Assembly (NCBI GenBank): GCA_030835745.1
Contig: JAUROA010000059.1
Span: 1 to 43,409 of the forward strand
Direction of reading: 5' to 3'
Source: Alphaproteobacteria bacterium
Lineage (GTDB): Bacteria > Pseudomonadota > Alphaproteobacteria > Rickettsiales > UBA1997
Length of the DNA stretch: 43,409 bases
A model generated the notes under the pieces. It was not told where the DNA came from. It saw nothing but the letters and a program-made list of their open reading frames with translations, and ran no database searches. Shown in pieces: positions 8,894-18,188 of the stretch; the first letter of the stretch is position 1, and the number at the start of each line of letters is the position of its first letter. The position numbers and the translations under genes are program-made.

Positions 8894-11800
8894 AATAAAT
8901 CTTAAAAAAATATTACTTCTTTTAGCTTGTGTCATAACTCTTTCCTTTGGTCATATTGATACTTTATTGGCAATGGATATTGACGGAGTTAATAGGGTTA
9001 GATATTGCAAAGAATATAATGAGGTGAAGGATATTGCGAATAGAGAATATGGTGTTAATGCTGATAATCCTAATGAAGCTAATAAAGCCGGTAAAATAAT
9101 TATTAATAACAATATTGTGGTGCAAAGTGGTTTTGAAGGAACCTTCAATCCAGCAGGAAATTTTAGGCAGTCAAAAGAATATGAGTTTATTATTTCAAAT
9201 CCTTCATGTGCAGGAATCTTTTCGGCATTTTATGCCGTTAGAATCCTTATGTATGCTATGGCTTCTAAGTGTGGATTATATAATAAAGCTGCAACATTAG
9301 GAATTTATCCTAATATTTTAAGAGATCTTGATTTATTTGCAAATGCAGCCCGCAATTCAGTAGGTAATCCAATATGTTTTAAAGCATATACAGCTGCACA
9401 AATTTCATATGTCACTACAATCTTGGGCGGTATTGGCATTCAATATGAATTAGCTAAGGCTAATTTTAAAAAAATTAGAGTTTGCGGTAGTGACTGGTAT
9501 TACCCTGGATTTGAAACTGACGGGGCTAATGCAAAGCTTAATCAAAATTATTTAAAATATTTTGATGATGGAGTTTTTAAAAAAGAAGTATCTGATTACG
9601 TAAAAACAAATAAATGTAAGGGTAATCTTGATTCTGATTTAAATTGTAGGCAATATTACTATGATGGCAAGGAGTTTGAAGATAATATTCAATCTGGAAA
9701 AGCATGCACTAAAGGAGAAGAGCCTCAAAAATATTATATGAGAGGTTTATTTGCCGGCAACTTTAATTGCGATCAGTATGAAGATCCAGATGAGAAGAAA
9801 TGTTGCCTCGAGAGAAAGAGTGAGTATATTTGTCTTGAAGATGCTCAGTGTAGTGCCGATAACGCTGACAAAGATGAGGATGAAAAAAATAAATGTCATG
9901 TATTTTGTCGAATAGGAGAGACATGTAATCTTGCAAATGCTCAGATCAAGGTTGTTGCTAATAATAATAACCTAATTTGTGCAAATACTGTTAATTTTTG
10001 TCCATTTGATTTTTCTATTGGTGGAGGTTCTGATAATTGCATTGTTGCCAAGGATGCCAAGCTTGATATAAATGCTTGGAAAGATAGTTCTGATATTATT
10101 TGGGAATATGAAGATGGTGATCCCGCTTCTCAAGTTGGTAATGGCGGCATTAAAGATGAGGATGAAAAATGTGCAGATACATTGATTAAAGATAGTAAGT
10201 GCAAAGTCAATGCGAATGAAAAATATGCTGGAAAATGTCTCAATGGTTGTCAATATTTGAGGCATTGTACTGTTGTTGATATTGGGGATAATGAAATTGA
10301 AGATAAAATAGCGTCTCCTTACATGCCCATGGCATGCATAGATCTTGTCGGAGATTCAAGGCATACCACTGAATATAGTGGTTTATTAATTGGTACGGTA
10401 AGGAATTTTAGCGCCCCTATTGCTCAATGCTTCAAGGAGACAATTGAAAATTTATTTTATAATAGAGTCGGTAGAAGTAAATGTTCTGATTTTAAAATTT
10501 CACCTAAAAGAAAATCTGGTACAGAGCAATATTGCGATAATTACGCATTAATAAATCAAGATGTAGAATTTCCTTTTGTTAAAGGTGGAAAGGTTCGTGA
10601 AAAATCATCTTTTGATTTCATTCAAGAAAGAATGAGGGATATTGTTAAATATGCTCTTTTTTTATCTGTAACAATATATGGCTTCACAGTAATTGCGGGT
10701 TATAGAGATGTCAGTAAGCGTTCCGAGATAATGCTATATATTGCTAAAATAGCTTTAATTGCATATTTTGCTCTTGGCAATGCCTGGCAATCAGCTTTTT
10801 TTGAATTTATTTATGATGCTCCAATAAAGCTGTCATATGAAATGATGAAATTAACAGCTGATGACGATAAAGATAAGAGAGATGGTTGTCAATTTGGTAA
10901 TGTATATAATAAGGATGGTAATTTAATTGTTGCTACTGAATATCCTAAGGGAAAATATTATTTAGCAATATGGGATACTCTGGATTGCAAAATAATGCAT
11001 TACCTTGGCTTTGGGCCGTCAGCTTCTTTTGCTAATATTGCAATTTTAATTTTTGCTGGTTTTTTCACGGGATCTTTGGGCGTGTATCTGGCAATATCAA
11101 TATTATTTTTCGCAATATTTCTAATATTATTAACTGTTAGGGCTCTTTATATTTTTATTGGATCGTCGATTTTAATCGTTATGATGGTTTTTGTTTCGCC
11201 AATAATATTTTCATTCTTACTTTTTGAGAAAACAAAAGATATATTTGGCAAATGGCTTAATGCTTTGATCGGTTATTCTCTTCAGCCGATTTTCTTATTG
11301 GCATATATTTATATAGCAATATTTATGATGGATAATGTCTTAATTGGAAGTGCAAAATTTAAAGATGGCGAGATACAATGTGATAATTATTGCATAATGC
11401 AAGGTGCAGAAGAGGCTGTCAAAGAATCAGAAGATGGATATGAACAATGCAAAACAGCTTCAGAAGAGATGAGGTCTTTATTTACCCCTAAATCTGATAG
11501 CGTGATGTGTATAATAAATTTTGATAATTTTGGAACAGCCCCAGGATTTGAAGCAATAGCATTAACTATTCCTGTTTTAGTTAATATTGCATCTGGAGAC
11601 TTTGTAGTAATTGCCATTACAATGCTTAAGGCTGCTTTAGTTATGCTGCTATTATCTAGTTTTGTTGGTGAAATTCCAGGAATAACAAATTCCATTACCG
11701 GAACATCTTCAATTAAATTTCAATCATCATCACCTATGGATATTATGAAAAAGGCATCTGGCGCCATGAGGTCGGTACAAAAAAGGGTTAATAGAGCCGC

Positions 11801-11951
11801 AACTTCAAAGGGTAGAAAATTTGCCAAAGGAATTTCTAGGTCAGAGTCAGGAGGAGGTAAAATGCAACAAGGTGGAAATACCACTGGAAGTAGCGGCTCC
11901 GGGTCAGAAAGTTCTGGTTCTAGTGGTAAAAATGATTCTTCTAAGGTGTAA
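8886..11951 (+). CDS. virB6: Large VirB6-family T4SS membrane protein with Cys-rich ectodomain
   Basis: I set the start at the ATG 8886-8888, which overlaps the virB4 stop by 8 nt and gives 1021 residues beginning MFRINLKKILLLLACVITL, a clear signal or anchor sequence. A longer frame from 8814 runs inside virB4 and lacks a leader. Residues 30-585 are a hydrophilic, probably periplasmic or outer region with 28 cysteines by my count. Residues 588-930 hold the TrbL/VirB6 membrane bundle, including the conserved FGKWLNALIGYSLQPIFLL. The last 90 residues are a Ser/Gly/Lys-rich tail. Rickettsiales VirB6 proteins are known for such long extensions and usually occur as several tandem copies. Only one is present here, followed directly by recR. 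VirB6 forms the inner-membrane part of the channel. Confidence 0.92.
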   Translation: MFRINLKKILLLLACVITLSFGHIDTLLAMDIDGVNRVRYCKEYNEVKDIANREYGVNADNPNEANKAGKIIINNNIVVQSGFEGTFNPAGNFRQSKEYEFIISNPSCAGIFSAFYAVRILMYAMASKCGLYNKAATLGIYPNILRDLDLFANAARNSVGNPICFKAYTAAQISYVTTILGGIGIQYELAKANFKKIRVCGSDWYYPGFETDGANAKLNQNYLKYFDDGVFKKEVSDYVKTNKCKGNLDSDLNCRQYYYDGKEFEDNIQSGKACTKGEEPQKYYMRGLFAGNFNCDQYEDPDEKKCCLERKSEYICLEDAQCSADNADKDEDEKNKCHVFCRIGETCNLANAQIKVVANNNNLICANTVNFCPFDFSIGGGSDNCIVAKDAKLDINAWKDSSDIIWEYEDGDPASQVGNGGIKDEDEKCADTLIKDSKCKVNANEKYAGKCLNGCQYLRHCTVVDIGDNEIEDKIASPYMPMACIDLVGDSRHTTEYSGLLIGTVRNFSAPIAQCFKETIENLFYNRVGRSKCSDFKISPKRKSGTEQYCDNYALINQDVEFPFVKGGKVREKSSFDFIQERMRDIVKYALFLSVTIYGFTVIAGYRDVSKRSEIMLYIAKIALIAYFALGNAWQSAFFEFIYDAPIKLSYEMMKLTADDDKDKRDGCQFGNVYNKDGNLIVATEYPKGKYYLAIWDTLDCKIMHYLGFGPSASFANIAILIFAGFFTGSLGVYLAISILFFAIFLILLTVRALYIFIGSSILIVMMVFVSPIIFSFLLFEKTKDIFGKWLNALIGYSLQPIFLLAYIYIAIFMMDNVLIGSAKFKDGEIQCDNYCIMQGAEEAVKESEDGYEQCKTASEEMRSLFTPKSDSVMCIINFDNFGTAPGFEAIALTIPVLVNIASGDFVVIAITMLKAALVMLLLSSFVGEIPGITNSITGTSSIKFQSSSPMDIMKKASGAMRSVQKRVNRAATSKGRKFAKGISRSESGGGKMQQGGNTTGSSGSGSESSGSSGKNDSSKV

Positions 11952-12541
11952 TGAGTTCAAATATAATTGAAAATATAGTAAGAAATTTCTCAAAATTACC
12001 AGGAATTGGTCCAAGAGCTTCAAGAAGAATTATCTTAAAATTAGCGCAAAATAAAGAAAAAACACTCAATGATATCATAGATGGTTTACAGCTTTTACGT
12101 GACAATATTAATAATTGCAAATTATGTGGCAATATTGACGAAGGTGAGGTCTGTAATATATGCCAAGATCCAAAAAGAGACTCTTCATTGATTTGCGTTG
12201 TAGAAGATGTGTCTGATCTATGGGCCATTGAAAGAGCTCAAAATTTCAAAGGAAAATATCATATTTTAGGGGGCAATTTATCTGCCATGTCTGGTAAAAC
12301 AATAGAAGATCTTAATATTAATGGTTTGGTTGATAAGATAAAAAAAGATAGCAATATTCAAGAAATTATTATTGCCACAAGTGCAACAATTGACGGACAA
12401 ACAACAGCTCATTATCTACAAGATATTTTGTCTCAATATAATTTAAAAATATCAAGATTATCATTCGGTATTCCAGTGGGAAGTGAATTAGATTATCTTG
12501 ATGACGGAACAATTGCAGTTGCTTTTAAGGCAAGAAAGTAA
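11951..12541 (+). CDS. recR: Recombination mediator protein RecR
   Basis: The 196-residue protein is normal for RecR, which with RecO (and RecF) loads RecA at gaps. It has the helix-hairpin-helix LPGIGPRASRRIILKLA near residues 15-31, a C4 zinc motif (CKLC, then CNIC) and a Toprim domain beginning LICVVEDVSDLWAIE. Its ATG overlaps the virB6 stop by one base (TAATG), so it is translationally coupled to the T4SS genes. In many bacteria recR instead follows dnaX and ybaB, which are absent here. Nothing suggests the protein is altered. The coupling may be only a product of genome rearrangement. Confidence 0.96.
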   Translation: MSSNIIENIVRNFSKLPGIGPRASRRIILKLAQNKEKTLNDIIDGLQLLRDNINNCKLCGNIDEGEVCNICQDPKRDSSLICVVEDVSDLWAIERAQNFKGKYHILGGNLSAMSGKTIEDLNINGLVDKIKKDSNIQEIIIATSATIDGQTTAHYLQDILSQYNLKISRLSFGIPVGSELDYLDDGTIAVAFKARK

Positions 12542-12678
12542 AATTAACTTAATTAGATTATGTATTTTTTATTTGTATTTTAAATCGGTGAGTTCTAAGA
12601 TATTCAAGAAATGTTATTTTTAAATATTTAATATAGTAATTTATATAGTAACTTTAGTAATTTATTTCATACAAATTT

Positions 12679-12921
12679 ATGACAACTAATAGCGAGATTT
12701 TTGAAAGAGTAAAAAAAATCATCATTAATCACTTAGGTGCAGAAGAGTCAAAAGTTAGCGAGGGCGCTAGTTTTATTGACGATTTGGGTGCTGATAGTCT
12801 TGATCAGGTTGAACTTGTAATGGCTTTTGAAGAAGAGTTTGGTATTGAAATACCAGATGATGCTGCAGAAAAAATCACTACAGTTGGTAGCGCTGTGAAG
12901 TATATTACTGAAAATATGTAA
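12679..12921 (+). CDS. acpP: Acyl carrier protein
   Basis: An 80-residue acidic protein with the canonical ACP core [22 protein letters not shown]. The Ser in GADSLD carries the 4'-phosphopantetheine arm that holds growing acyl chains in type II fatty acid synthesis. Length and sequence are standard. It sits in a spacer 137 nt after recR, so it probably has its own promoter, and it converges on trpE. The usual fabG and fabF neighbours are not here. Confidence 0.97.
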   Translation: MTTNSEIFERVKKIIINHLGAEESKVSEGASFIDDLGADSLDQVELVMAFEEEFGIEIPDDAAEKITTVGSAVKYITENM

Positions 12922-12937
12922 TAGCTATTTTGCTATT
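12920..12937 (+). terminator. Weak hairpin at the acpP 3' end
   Basis: AATAGC (12920-12925) and GCTATT (12932-12937) can pair around a 6-nt loop directly at the acpP stop codon, followed by a T-containing stretch. It is a short, AT-rich stem without a proper T run, so a terminator role is only possible. Confidence 0.3.
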
Positions 12938-12986
12938 TCATCTTACATAATTTTATATTTTGGCTTCTATATTTTGTTGCCTTTAT

Positions 12987-14492
12987 TTAGCTAATCAAAA
13001 TATTATACGCTTTTATTAAAGCTTGGGCTTTATTTATGCACTCCTGATATTCTGCTTCTGGCTTTGAATCATATACTATTCCTGCCCCTGACTGTATATA
13101 TATTTTGTCATTTTTTATAAGAGCTGATCTCAGTGTTATACAGCTTTCCATATTATTATTTGCGCTAAAATAACCAACGCAACCAGAGTAAAAAGACCTT
13201 TTTATCTTTTCTAATTTTGCAATAATTTCCATTGCCCTTATTTTGGGTGCGCCACTAACAGTTCCTGCAGGAAATGCAGAAATGAGCACATCTAAGGCGT
13301 CAAATTTATCATCAATAACTCCTTCTATATTTGACGAAATATGCATTACATGGGAGTAATATTCTATAATCATTTTTTTTGTAACTTTTATACTGCCTTT
13401 TTTCGAAACTCTGCCAACATCATGCCTTCCTAAGTCGATCAACATTAAATGCTCAGCAATTTCTTTTTTATCTAAGAGAAGTTCTTTGGCGATAATTTTA
13501 TCTTGACTGGGATTGGTCCCTCTTTTTCTAGTTCCTGCGAGTGGTCGAACCGTAATTGTGTTATTTTTGACGCTAGCCATGATTTCTGGGCTTGAGCCGC
13601 ATAAAACAAAATCGCTAAATTGCAAAAAAAATAAAAAAGGCGAAGGGTTGATGGCTCTTAATATCAGGTAAAATTCAAATTTGTCTAATTTAGATGAAAA
13701 TTCATTATAAAAACGTTGCGATGGAAGTACCTGAAAAATATCGCCTTGTGCTATATATTCTTGGCATTTTTTGACAATCTTGCAATATTGTTCTTCACTA
13801 TGGCTGGACTTAAAATTTGTTGCAACCTTACAAGTTAAATCATTTTTTGCCAGTTTATTTTTTTTGCAATTGACAATTTTTTGCTTTATAGTTGCTATTT
13901 TACTAGTTATTTGCTCATAAGAAATATTTTTAGAATTGCTATATAGCGGGCTACATATTAATATTTTATCATGTAAATTATCGAAAATAATTAGAATTTG
14001 CGGTCTTATATAAATGGAATCGGCAATATCAATTTCGTCAATTTGATGATCTGTGTTTATAGAATTTTCAAAAAATTTAATCATATCATAATTCATATAC
14101 CCAAATACTCCACCACTCATCATAGGCAACTCTTCATTATTATATTGTAATTGAGAGTAATCAATTTGTGCTAAATTAATAAAATTTCTAAAACTTTTAA
14201 CTATTTTGCTATCGTCTTTTTTAAATTCAGCACCGCCATCATTGCTAATAAAAGCCTGATTATCTTTACACCGCCATATTTTATCAGGATCAAGGCCAAT
14301 TAATGAAAATCTTCCCTTATCCTCATTTTTTTCATTAGATTCAAATAAAAAGCATGTGTCATAACAAATTCTTAACTCTTTAAAAACTGAAGTTATGCAA
14401 ATATTATCATTTAACAAAGTTTGAAATAATATCAAATTTTGTTTATGTTGATATAGCTTGCTAAATTGTTCTTGGTTAAGGTTATATGTCAT
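12987..14492 (-). CDS. trpE: Anthranilate synthase component I (TrpE)
   Basis: The 501-residue protein has the TrpE N-terminal domain (FLFESNEKNEDKGRFSLIG) and a full chorismate-binding domain: VRPLAGTRKRGT, the PAGTVSGAPKIRAMEII motif, and a C-terminal IQSGAGIVYDSKPEAEYQE. TrpE makes anthranilate from chorismate with a TrpG amidotransferase, the first step of tryptophan synthesis. The start abuts the ppiD stop with no gap, an order seen in other alphaproteobacteria, which favours TrpE over the related PabB. In the usually conserved GRND motif the Asn is His here (LGRHDVGRV, His357). No trpG or other trp gene is in the window, so a role in p-aminobenzoate supply remains possible. Confidence 0.86.
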   Translation of the reverse strand: MTYNLNQEQFSKLYQHKQNLILFQTLLNDNICITSVFKELRICYDTCFLFESNEKNEDKGRFSLIGLDPDKIWRCKDNQAFISNDGGAEFKKDDSKIVKSFRNFINLAQIDYSQLQYNNEELPMMSGGVFGYMNYDMIKFFENSINTDHQIDEIDIADSIYIRPQILIIFDNLHDKILICSPLYSNSKNISYEQITSKIATIKQKIVNCKKNKLAKNDLTCKVATNFKSSHSEEQYCKIVKKCQEYIAQGDIFQVLPSQRFYNEFSSKLDKFEFYLILRAINPSPFLFFLQFSDFVLCGSSPEIMASVKNNTITVRPLAGTRKRGTNPSQDKIIAKELLLDKKEIAEHLMLIDLGRHDVGRVSKKGSIKVTKKMIIEYYSHVMHISSNIEGVIDDKFDALDVLISAFPAGTVSGAPKIRAMEIIAKLEKIKRSFYSGCVGYFSANNNMESCITLRSALIKNDKIYIQSGAGIVYDSKPEAEYQECINKAQALIKAYNILIS

Positions 14493-16376
14493 TTAGGGCT
14501 TATATTTTGGATTTATTTTAATATGATATTTATTTGAAATATATTTATTAAATTGCTGCATGATTTCTGATTTAAAGCGATATTTATCATTTTCCACAAT
14601 GGCGGATTTTTTGCTATTTTTAATAGGGGCTTCGTGAATTTTGCGCAGCAAGGCAATATAAAATTTATTATTTTCTATCATTAATGGCGATGAAATTTGA
14701 TTAATATTTAGCTTGAAGATTTCTTTATTAAGCAATCCAAGTGTAGAATCTGTTCGCTTTATTTTTTTATTTTTAATTAATTTTGCAGAATATTTTTTAG
14801 CAATATTATTTATATTTTTGGTATTATTTTCAAGATCTTGAAATATTTTTTGACCTAAAATTTCAAGCTTATTAGTAAATTTATTATTTTTGATTATATT
14901 GGCAATTTCAGACTTAACATCTTCTAAGCTTTTTTGATGTTGAGGTATTATTTTATTAATTTTTATAATATAGTAATATTTTTGATCTTTACTAATAACT
15001 GGTTGAGAGAATTGATCTTCTTGAAGTGAAAAAATTTGTTTTAATAAATTATTATTATTTGCAATTATTGTAGGTATTTTATTATTAATATCTTGGCCTG
15101 ATATATTGATATTAATTGGCTTTTTGCTATATTTAAGTGCATATTTAGTTGCGGTTTCTTTAATAGAATTATTTAATATCATATCTTCTTCAACTTCTAT
15201 TAATTTCTTTTGGATAACTTCTTTAGTTTTTTGTTTTTTAAGCTGAGCAATAATATCTTTTTTAGCAATTTTAAATTTTTTATTGTCAGATTTATTAATC
15301 TTGTTAAGCAAAATAATGTGATATCCAAGAGAAGTTTTTTCTACTTTACTATGATCATTTATTTTAAGACTAAAAATCTTGTCAATTAATTCAGGCACTA
15401 ATTGATCTTGTGTAATATTCTTGATTTCAATTGATTTTTTGTCTTTATTTAATAATGTTTTGGCATATTTTATAAAGACAGATTTTTTATCTTTTACCTT
15501 AATTTCTTGCTCAAATTTGTTAAGAAAGATTTCAGCTTGCTTTTTATTGTCAAATATAGCTTGAAATATATCACGACTTTGACGCGTTTGATATTGGTCA
15601 ATGTTATTTTTGTAAAATTGCAGGGCTTGCTCATTATTAATGATTATTTGTTGCGAGATTTTGTCGGTATTAATAGCAAGATATGATATTATTCTTCTCT
15701 CATCATTAACAAAGTTTTTTTTATTAATGTCGTAATATTGCAATATTTCATCATCAGTAATTTTATCGATTTTTTTTATATTTTTTTTATCAATAATAAG
15801 GAGGTCTACATATCTAGTTTGATTTCTTGATTTTTCTTGCTCAATTGCTATTTCTGTATGAATAGGGCTGGCATCTGTTAATGCGTGGCTGATAATATTT
15901 GAGGATGTTGTATCGTTAAGGTGGGTAATATATTCATCTTCATTGATTGAGTTTATTTCTAAAAAATTATTAAAATAACTGCGATCAAAATTTCCTTCAT
16001 CGTTAAAAAACTGGCTATTATTTATTATTGACTGTAAAGTTAAATCGGTATTTGCGCGAAAATTAAAATAGCCACTTATTAATTTGCTAAATTCTTTATT
16101 AAGAAGATTATTTAATATATCTTGTTGAAATTGCCCTGAATTAGTATAAAGATCAAATTGTTCTTGAGATAATTGGCGTGAAATTAGATTGCGATATTTG
16201 CGAGATTCCTCTTGCATTTGGCGATGAGTAATTTTTATGTTATCAATTTTTGCAATCCATTGTTGTGTGGGTGCCATTAAAAAATTACTGACACCAAATA
16301 GAATAAAGCTAAGAGCTATAAAGGCGGCAAATATTTTAAATAAAATGCTATTTTTAAGATTTCTAAATTGTTGCAT
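14493..16376 (-). CDS. ppiD: PpiD/SurA-like membrane-anchored peptidyl-prolyl isomerase
   Basis: The 627-residue protein begins with a cytoplasmic stub and one membrane anchor (ILFKIFAAFIALSFILFGVSNFL), then a SurA_N-like chaperone region. A parvulin-type rotamase region lies in the middle, ending LGYHIILLNKI, and a long Lys/Asn-rich C-terminal part follows. PpiD-type proteins assist folding of exported proteins at the periplasmic face of the inner membrane. Length is near that of E. coli PpiD (623). It is the first gene of a leftward pair with trpE and is divergent from lysC across 83 nt. Divergence is high and the base composition is very AT-rich, but the architecture is clear. Confidence 0.85.
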   Translation of the reverse strand: MQQFRNLKNSILFKIFAAFIALSFILFGVSNFLMAPTQQWIAKIDNIKITHRQMQEESRKYRNLISRQLSQEQFDLYTNSGQFQQDILNNLLNKEFSKLISGYFNFRANTDLTLQSIINNSQFFNDEGNFDRSYFNNFLEINSINEDEYITHLNDTTSSNIISHALTDASPIHTEIAIEQEKSRNQTRYVDLLIIDKKNIKKIDKITDDEILQYYDINKKNFVNDERRIISYLAINTDKISQQIIINNEQALQFYKNNIDQYQTRQSRDIFQAIFDNKKQAEIFLNKFEQEIKVKDKKSVFIKYAKTLLNKDKKSIEIKNITQDQLVPELIDKIFSLKINDHSKVEKTSLGYHIILLNKINKSDNKKFKIAKKDIIAQLKKQKTKEVIQKKLIEVEEDMILNNSIKETATKYALKYSKKPININISGQDINNKIPTIIANNNNLLKQIFSLQEDQFSQPVISKDQKYYYIIKINKIIPQHQKSLEDVKSEIANIIKNNKFTNKLEILGQKIFQDLENNTKNINNIAKKYSAKLIKNKKIKRTDSTLGLLNKEIFKLNINQISSPLMIENNKFYIALLRKIHEAPIKNSKKSAIVENDKYRFKSEIMQQFNKYISNKYHIKINPKYKP

Positions 16377-16459
16377 CTTTTAAATTTAATAGATTATAAT
16401 AAAATATATAATCTTATTATAACTTTATAAAGTCAAATTTTATTAAAACTATAAGACCA

Positions 16460-17701
16460 ATGTTGATCGTGCAAAAATTCGGTGGAACTTCGGTTGGCGA
16501 TATTGAGAAAATCAAGAATGTTGCCACAAAAGTTAAAGCTGAAATAGATAAAAAAAATAAAGTAGTTGTAGTTGTTTCTGCTATGTCTGGAGTTACTAAT
16601 CGTTTGGTTGGTTATTGCAATGAGGTTTCTAACTTGGTCTCAAATGCTTCTTTGGCAGAATATGATAGCGTTTCTGCTAGTGGCGAGCAAATTACAAGTG
16701 GCGTCTTGGCATTGCAATTGCAATCTATGGGATACAGGGCGCGATCATTTCTGGGTTGGCAAATTCCAATTTTGACAGATGCCACATCCAGCAAAGCCAA
16801 GATACAATCAATTGATGGCGAGTTGATTATTAATGCCCTTAAGGATCATGATGTAGTAGTGGTTGCTGGCTTTCAAGGTATTAATCAAGAAAATGGGCGT
16901 ATTACCACTCTTGGTCGAGGTGGCTCTGACACATCTGCAGTGGCAATTGCCGCTGCTATTAAAGCTGATATTTGCGATATTTACACTGATGTTGACGGAG
17001 TTTACACTACAGACCCAAGAATAACTGACAAGGCGCGTAAATTAAATAAATTAACATATGAAGAAATGCTTGAAATGGCATATAGTGGCTCAAAAGTGCT
17101 GCAAACAAGATCCGTAGCCATGGCCATGGCTCATAATGTTAAAGTTAGGGTGTTGTCAACATTTGAAGAGGCTAATGAATCTTCAGGTACAATTTTAGTT
17201 AATAATAATGAAGAAATTATGGAAAATAGAATAATTACTGGCATAAGCTACAGCAAAAATGACGTTAGAATTACTTTAGTTAAAATGCCAGATCACTCTG
17301 GATTATCAGCAATAATATTTGGTGCTTTGGCGCAAGAGGGCATTAATATTGATATGATAGTACAAAATATCAGTGCCGATGGCAATTTCATTGATATTAC
17401 TTTTACAACAAGCAAAGAAGAGGTCGAAAGGGCCAAAATTGCCATTAAATCCAAAGAAAAAGAAATAAAATATGAAGAGCTCAAAATAGAAGATAATATT
17501 GCTAAAATTTCAGTTATTGGTGTTGGCATGATTAGTAATACAGGAGTAGCTCATACCATGTTTAAAACATTGGCTAGTAAAGGCATTAATTTGTCGCTAA
17601 TTTCAACTTCTGAAATTAAAATATCGGTATTAATTGAAAAGGAATATGGCGAATTAGCCGTTAGAGCTTTACATGAAGCTTTTGGATTGTCTGCTAATTG
17701 A
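16460..17701 (+). CDS. lysC: Aspartate kinase
   Basis: The 413-residue protein starts with the aspartokinase signature MLIVQKFGGTSVGD. The kinase domain includes VSAMSGVTNRL and TLGRGGSDTSAVAIAAA, and two C-terminal ACT domains follow (for example HSGLSAIIFGALAQEGINIDMI), which usually confer feedback control. It phosphorylates aspartate, feeding diaminopimelate for peptidoglycan and lysine, and possibly threonine and methionine. Length is typical of the monofunctional alphaproteobacterial enzyme. It is divergent from ppiD and 19 nt ahead of crcB, with which it is probably cotranscribed. No further lysine pathway gene is in the window. Confidence 0.96.
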   Translation: MLIVQKFGGTSVGDIEKIKNVATKVKAEIDKKNKVVVVVSAMSGVTNRLVGYCNEVSNLVSNASLAEYDSVSASGEQITSGVLALQLQSMGYRARSFLGWQIPILTDATSSKAKIQSIDGELIINALKDHDVVVVAGFQGINQENGRITTLGRGGSDTSAVAIAAAIKADICDIYTDVDGVYTTDPRITDKARKLNKLTYEEMLEMAYSGSKVLQTRSVAMAMAHNVKVRVLSTFEEANESSGTILVNNNEEIMENRIITGISYSKNDVRITLVKMPDHSGLSAIIFGALAQEGINIDMIVQNISADGNFIDITFTTSKEEVERAKIAIKSKEKEIKYEELKIEDNIAKISVIGVGMISNTGVAHTMFKTLASKGINLSLISTSEIKISVLIEKEYGELAVRALHEAFGLSAN

Positions 17702-17720
17702 TTTGGGCCAATTAAATTTC

Positions 17721-18116
17721 ATGACTATTTTTTTTATTGCAATAGGCGGGGCTCTTGGATCAATGTTGCGCTACTTGCTAACGGAATTTAGCTTTAAATT
17801 GCTTAAAAATAGCAACTTAATCATGGCTAAACTACCACTGGGCACCATGAGCGTTAATATTTTAGGATCTTTTATTGCTGGGCTGATTTATTATTTTTTA
17901 GTTAAAAATTTTAACAATTTTGATCCAAAAATAAAAAGCTTTTTACTTACCGGATTACTTGGCGGTTTTACAACATTTTCTGCATTTAGTCTTGATATTT
18001 TGCGATTAATTAACGCTAAGCAAGTTAATATTGCTGTAATTTATCTTGTAGCATCAATATTATTGTCACTTTTTGCAATTTTTCTTGGTTTTTATATTGC
18101 TAAATTGATTGACTAG
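17721..18116 (+). CDS. crcB: Fluoride channel/exporter CrcB (Fluc)
   Basis: A 131-residue, four-helix membrane protein with the CrcB/Fluc signatures GGALGSMLRY near the N-terminus, GTMSVNILGSFIAGL, and LLTGLLGGFTTFSAFSLD. Fluc proteins form dual-topology dimers that let fluoride leave the cell. I chose the ATG at 17721-17723. The frame is open upstream into lysC, but that extension has no family similarity. It is a single-copy form, so it must work as a homodimer. It follows lysC by 19 nt. Right after its stop the sequence becomes unusually GC-rich and then enters an IS remnant. Confidence 0.93.
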   Translation: MTIFFIAIGGALGSMLRYLLTEFSFKLLKNSNLIMAKLPLGTMSVNILGSFIAGLIYYFLVKNFNNFDPKIKSFLLTGLLGGFTTFSAFSLDILRLINAKQVNIAVIYLVASILLSLFAIFLGFYIAKLID

Positions 18117-18188
18117 GTGGGCTTCCATCAATCCTTCCGCGAGAACAGAAATGCTCCCCGCATTTCAGACCACTAATTTTTAATTTTT
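18117..18188. other. GC-rich spacer flanking the IS remnant, with hairpin and outer inverted-repeat arm
   Basis: Between crcB and the IS the composition departs from its surroundings: 18117-18175 is clearly GC-richer than anything nearby. It holds a perfect 7-bp hairpin, GAAATGC-TCCCC-GCATTTC (18148-18166 region), and the arm TTCAGACC (18164-18171). The complementary arm GGTCTGAA is at 18752-18759 on the other side of the IS. The arms lie at the same distance (17 nt) from the inner IS repeats. I see no convincing gene here. It may be outer IS sequence or a palindromic target split by the insertion. Confidence 0.5.

Noticed and set aside
18117..18175. GC-rich stretch as a small RNA (4.5S, 6S or tmRNA piece)
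   Set aside because: It contains a hairpin but none of the conserved motifs of these RNAs.
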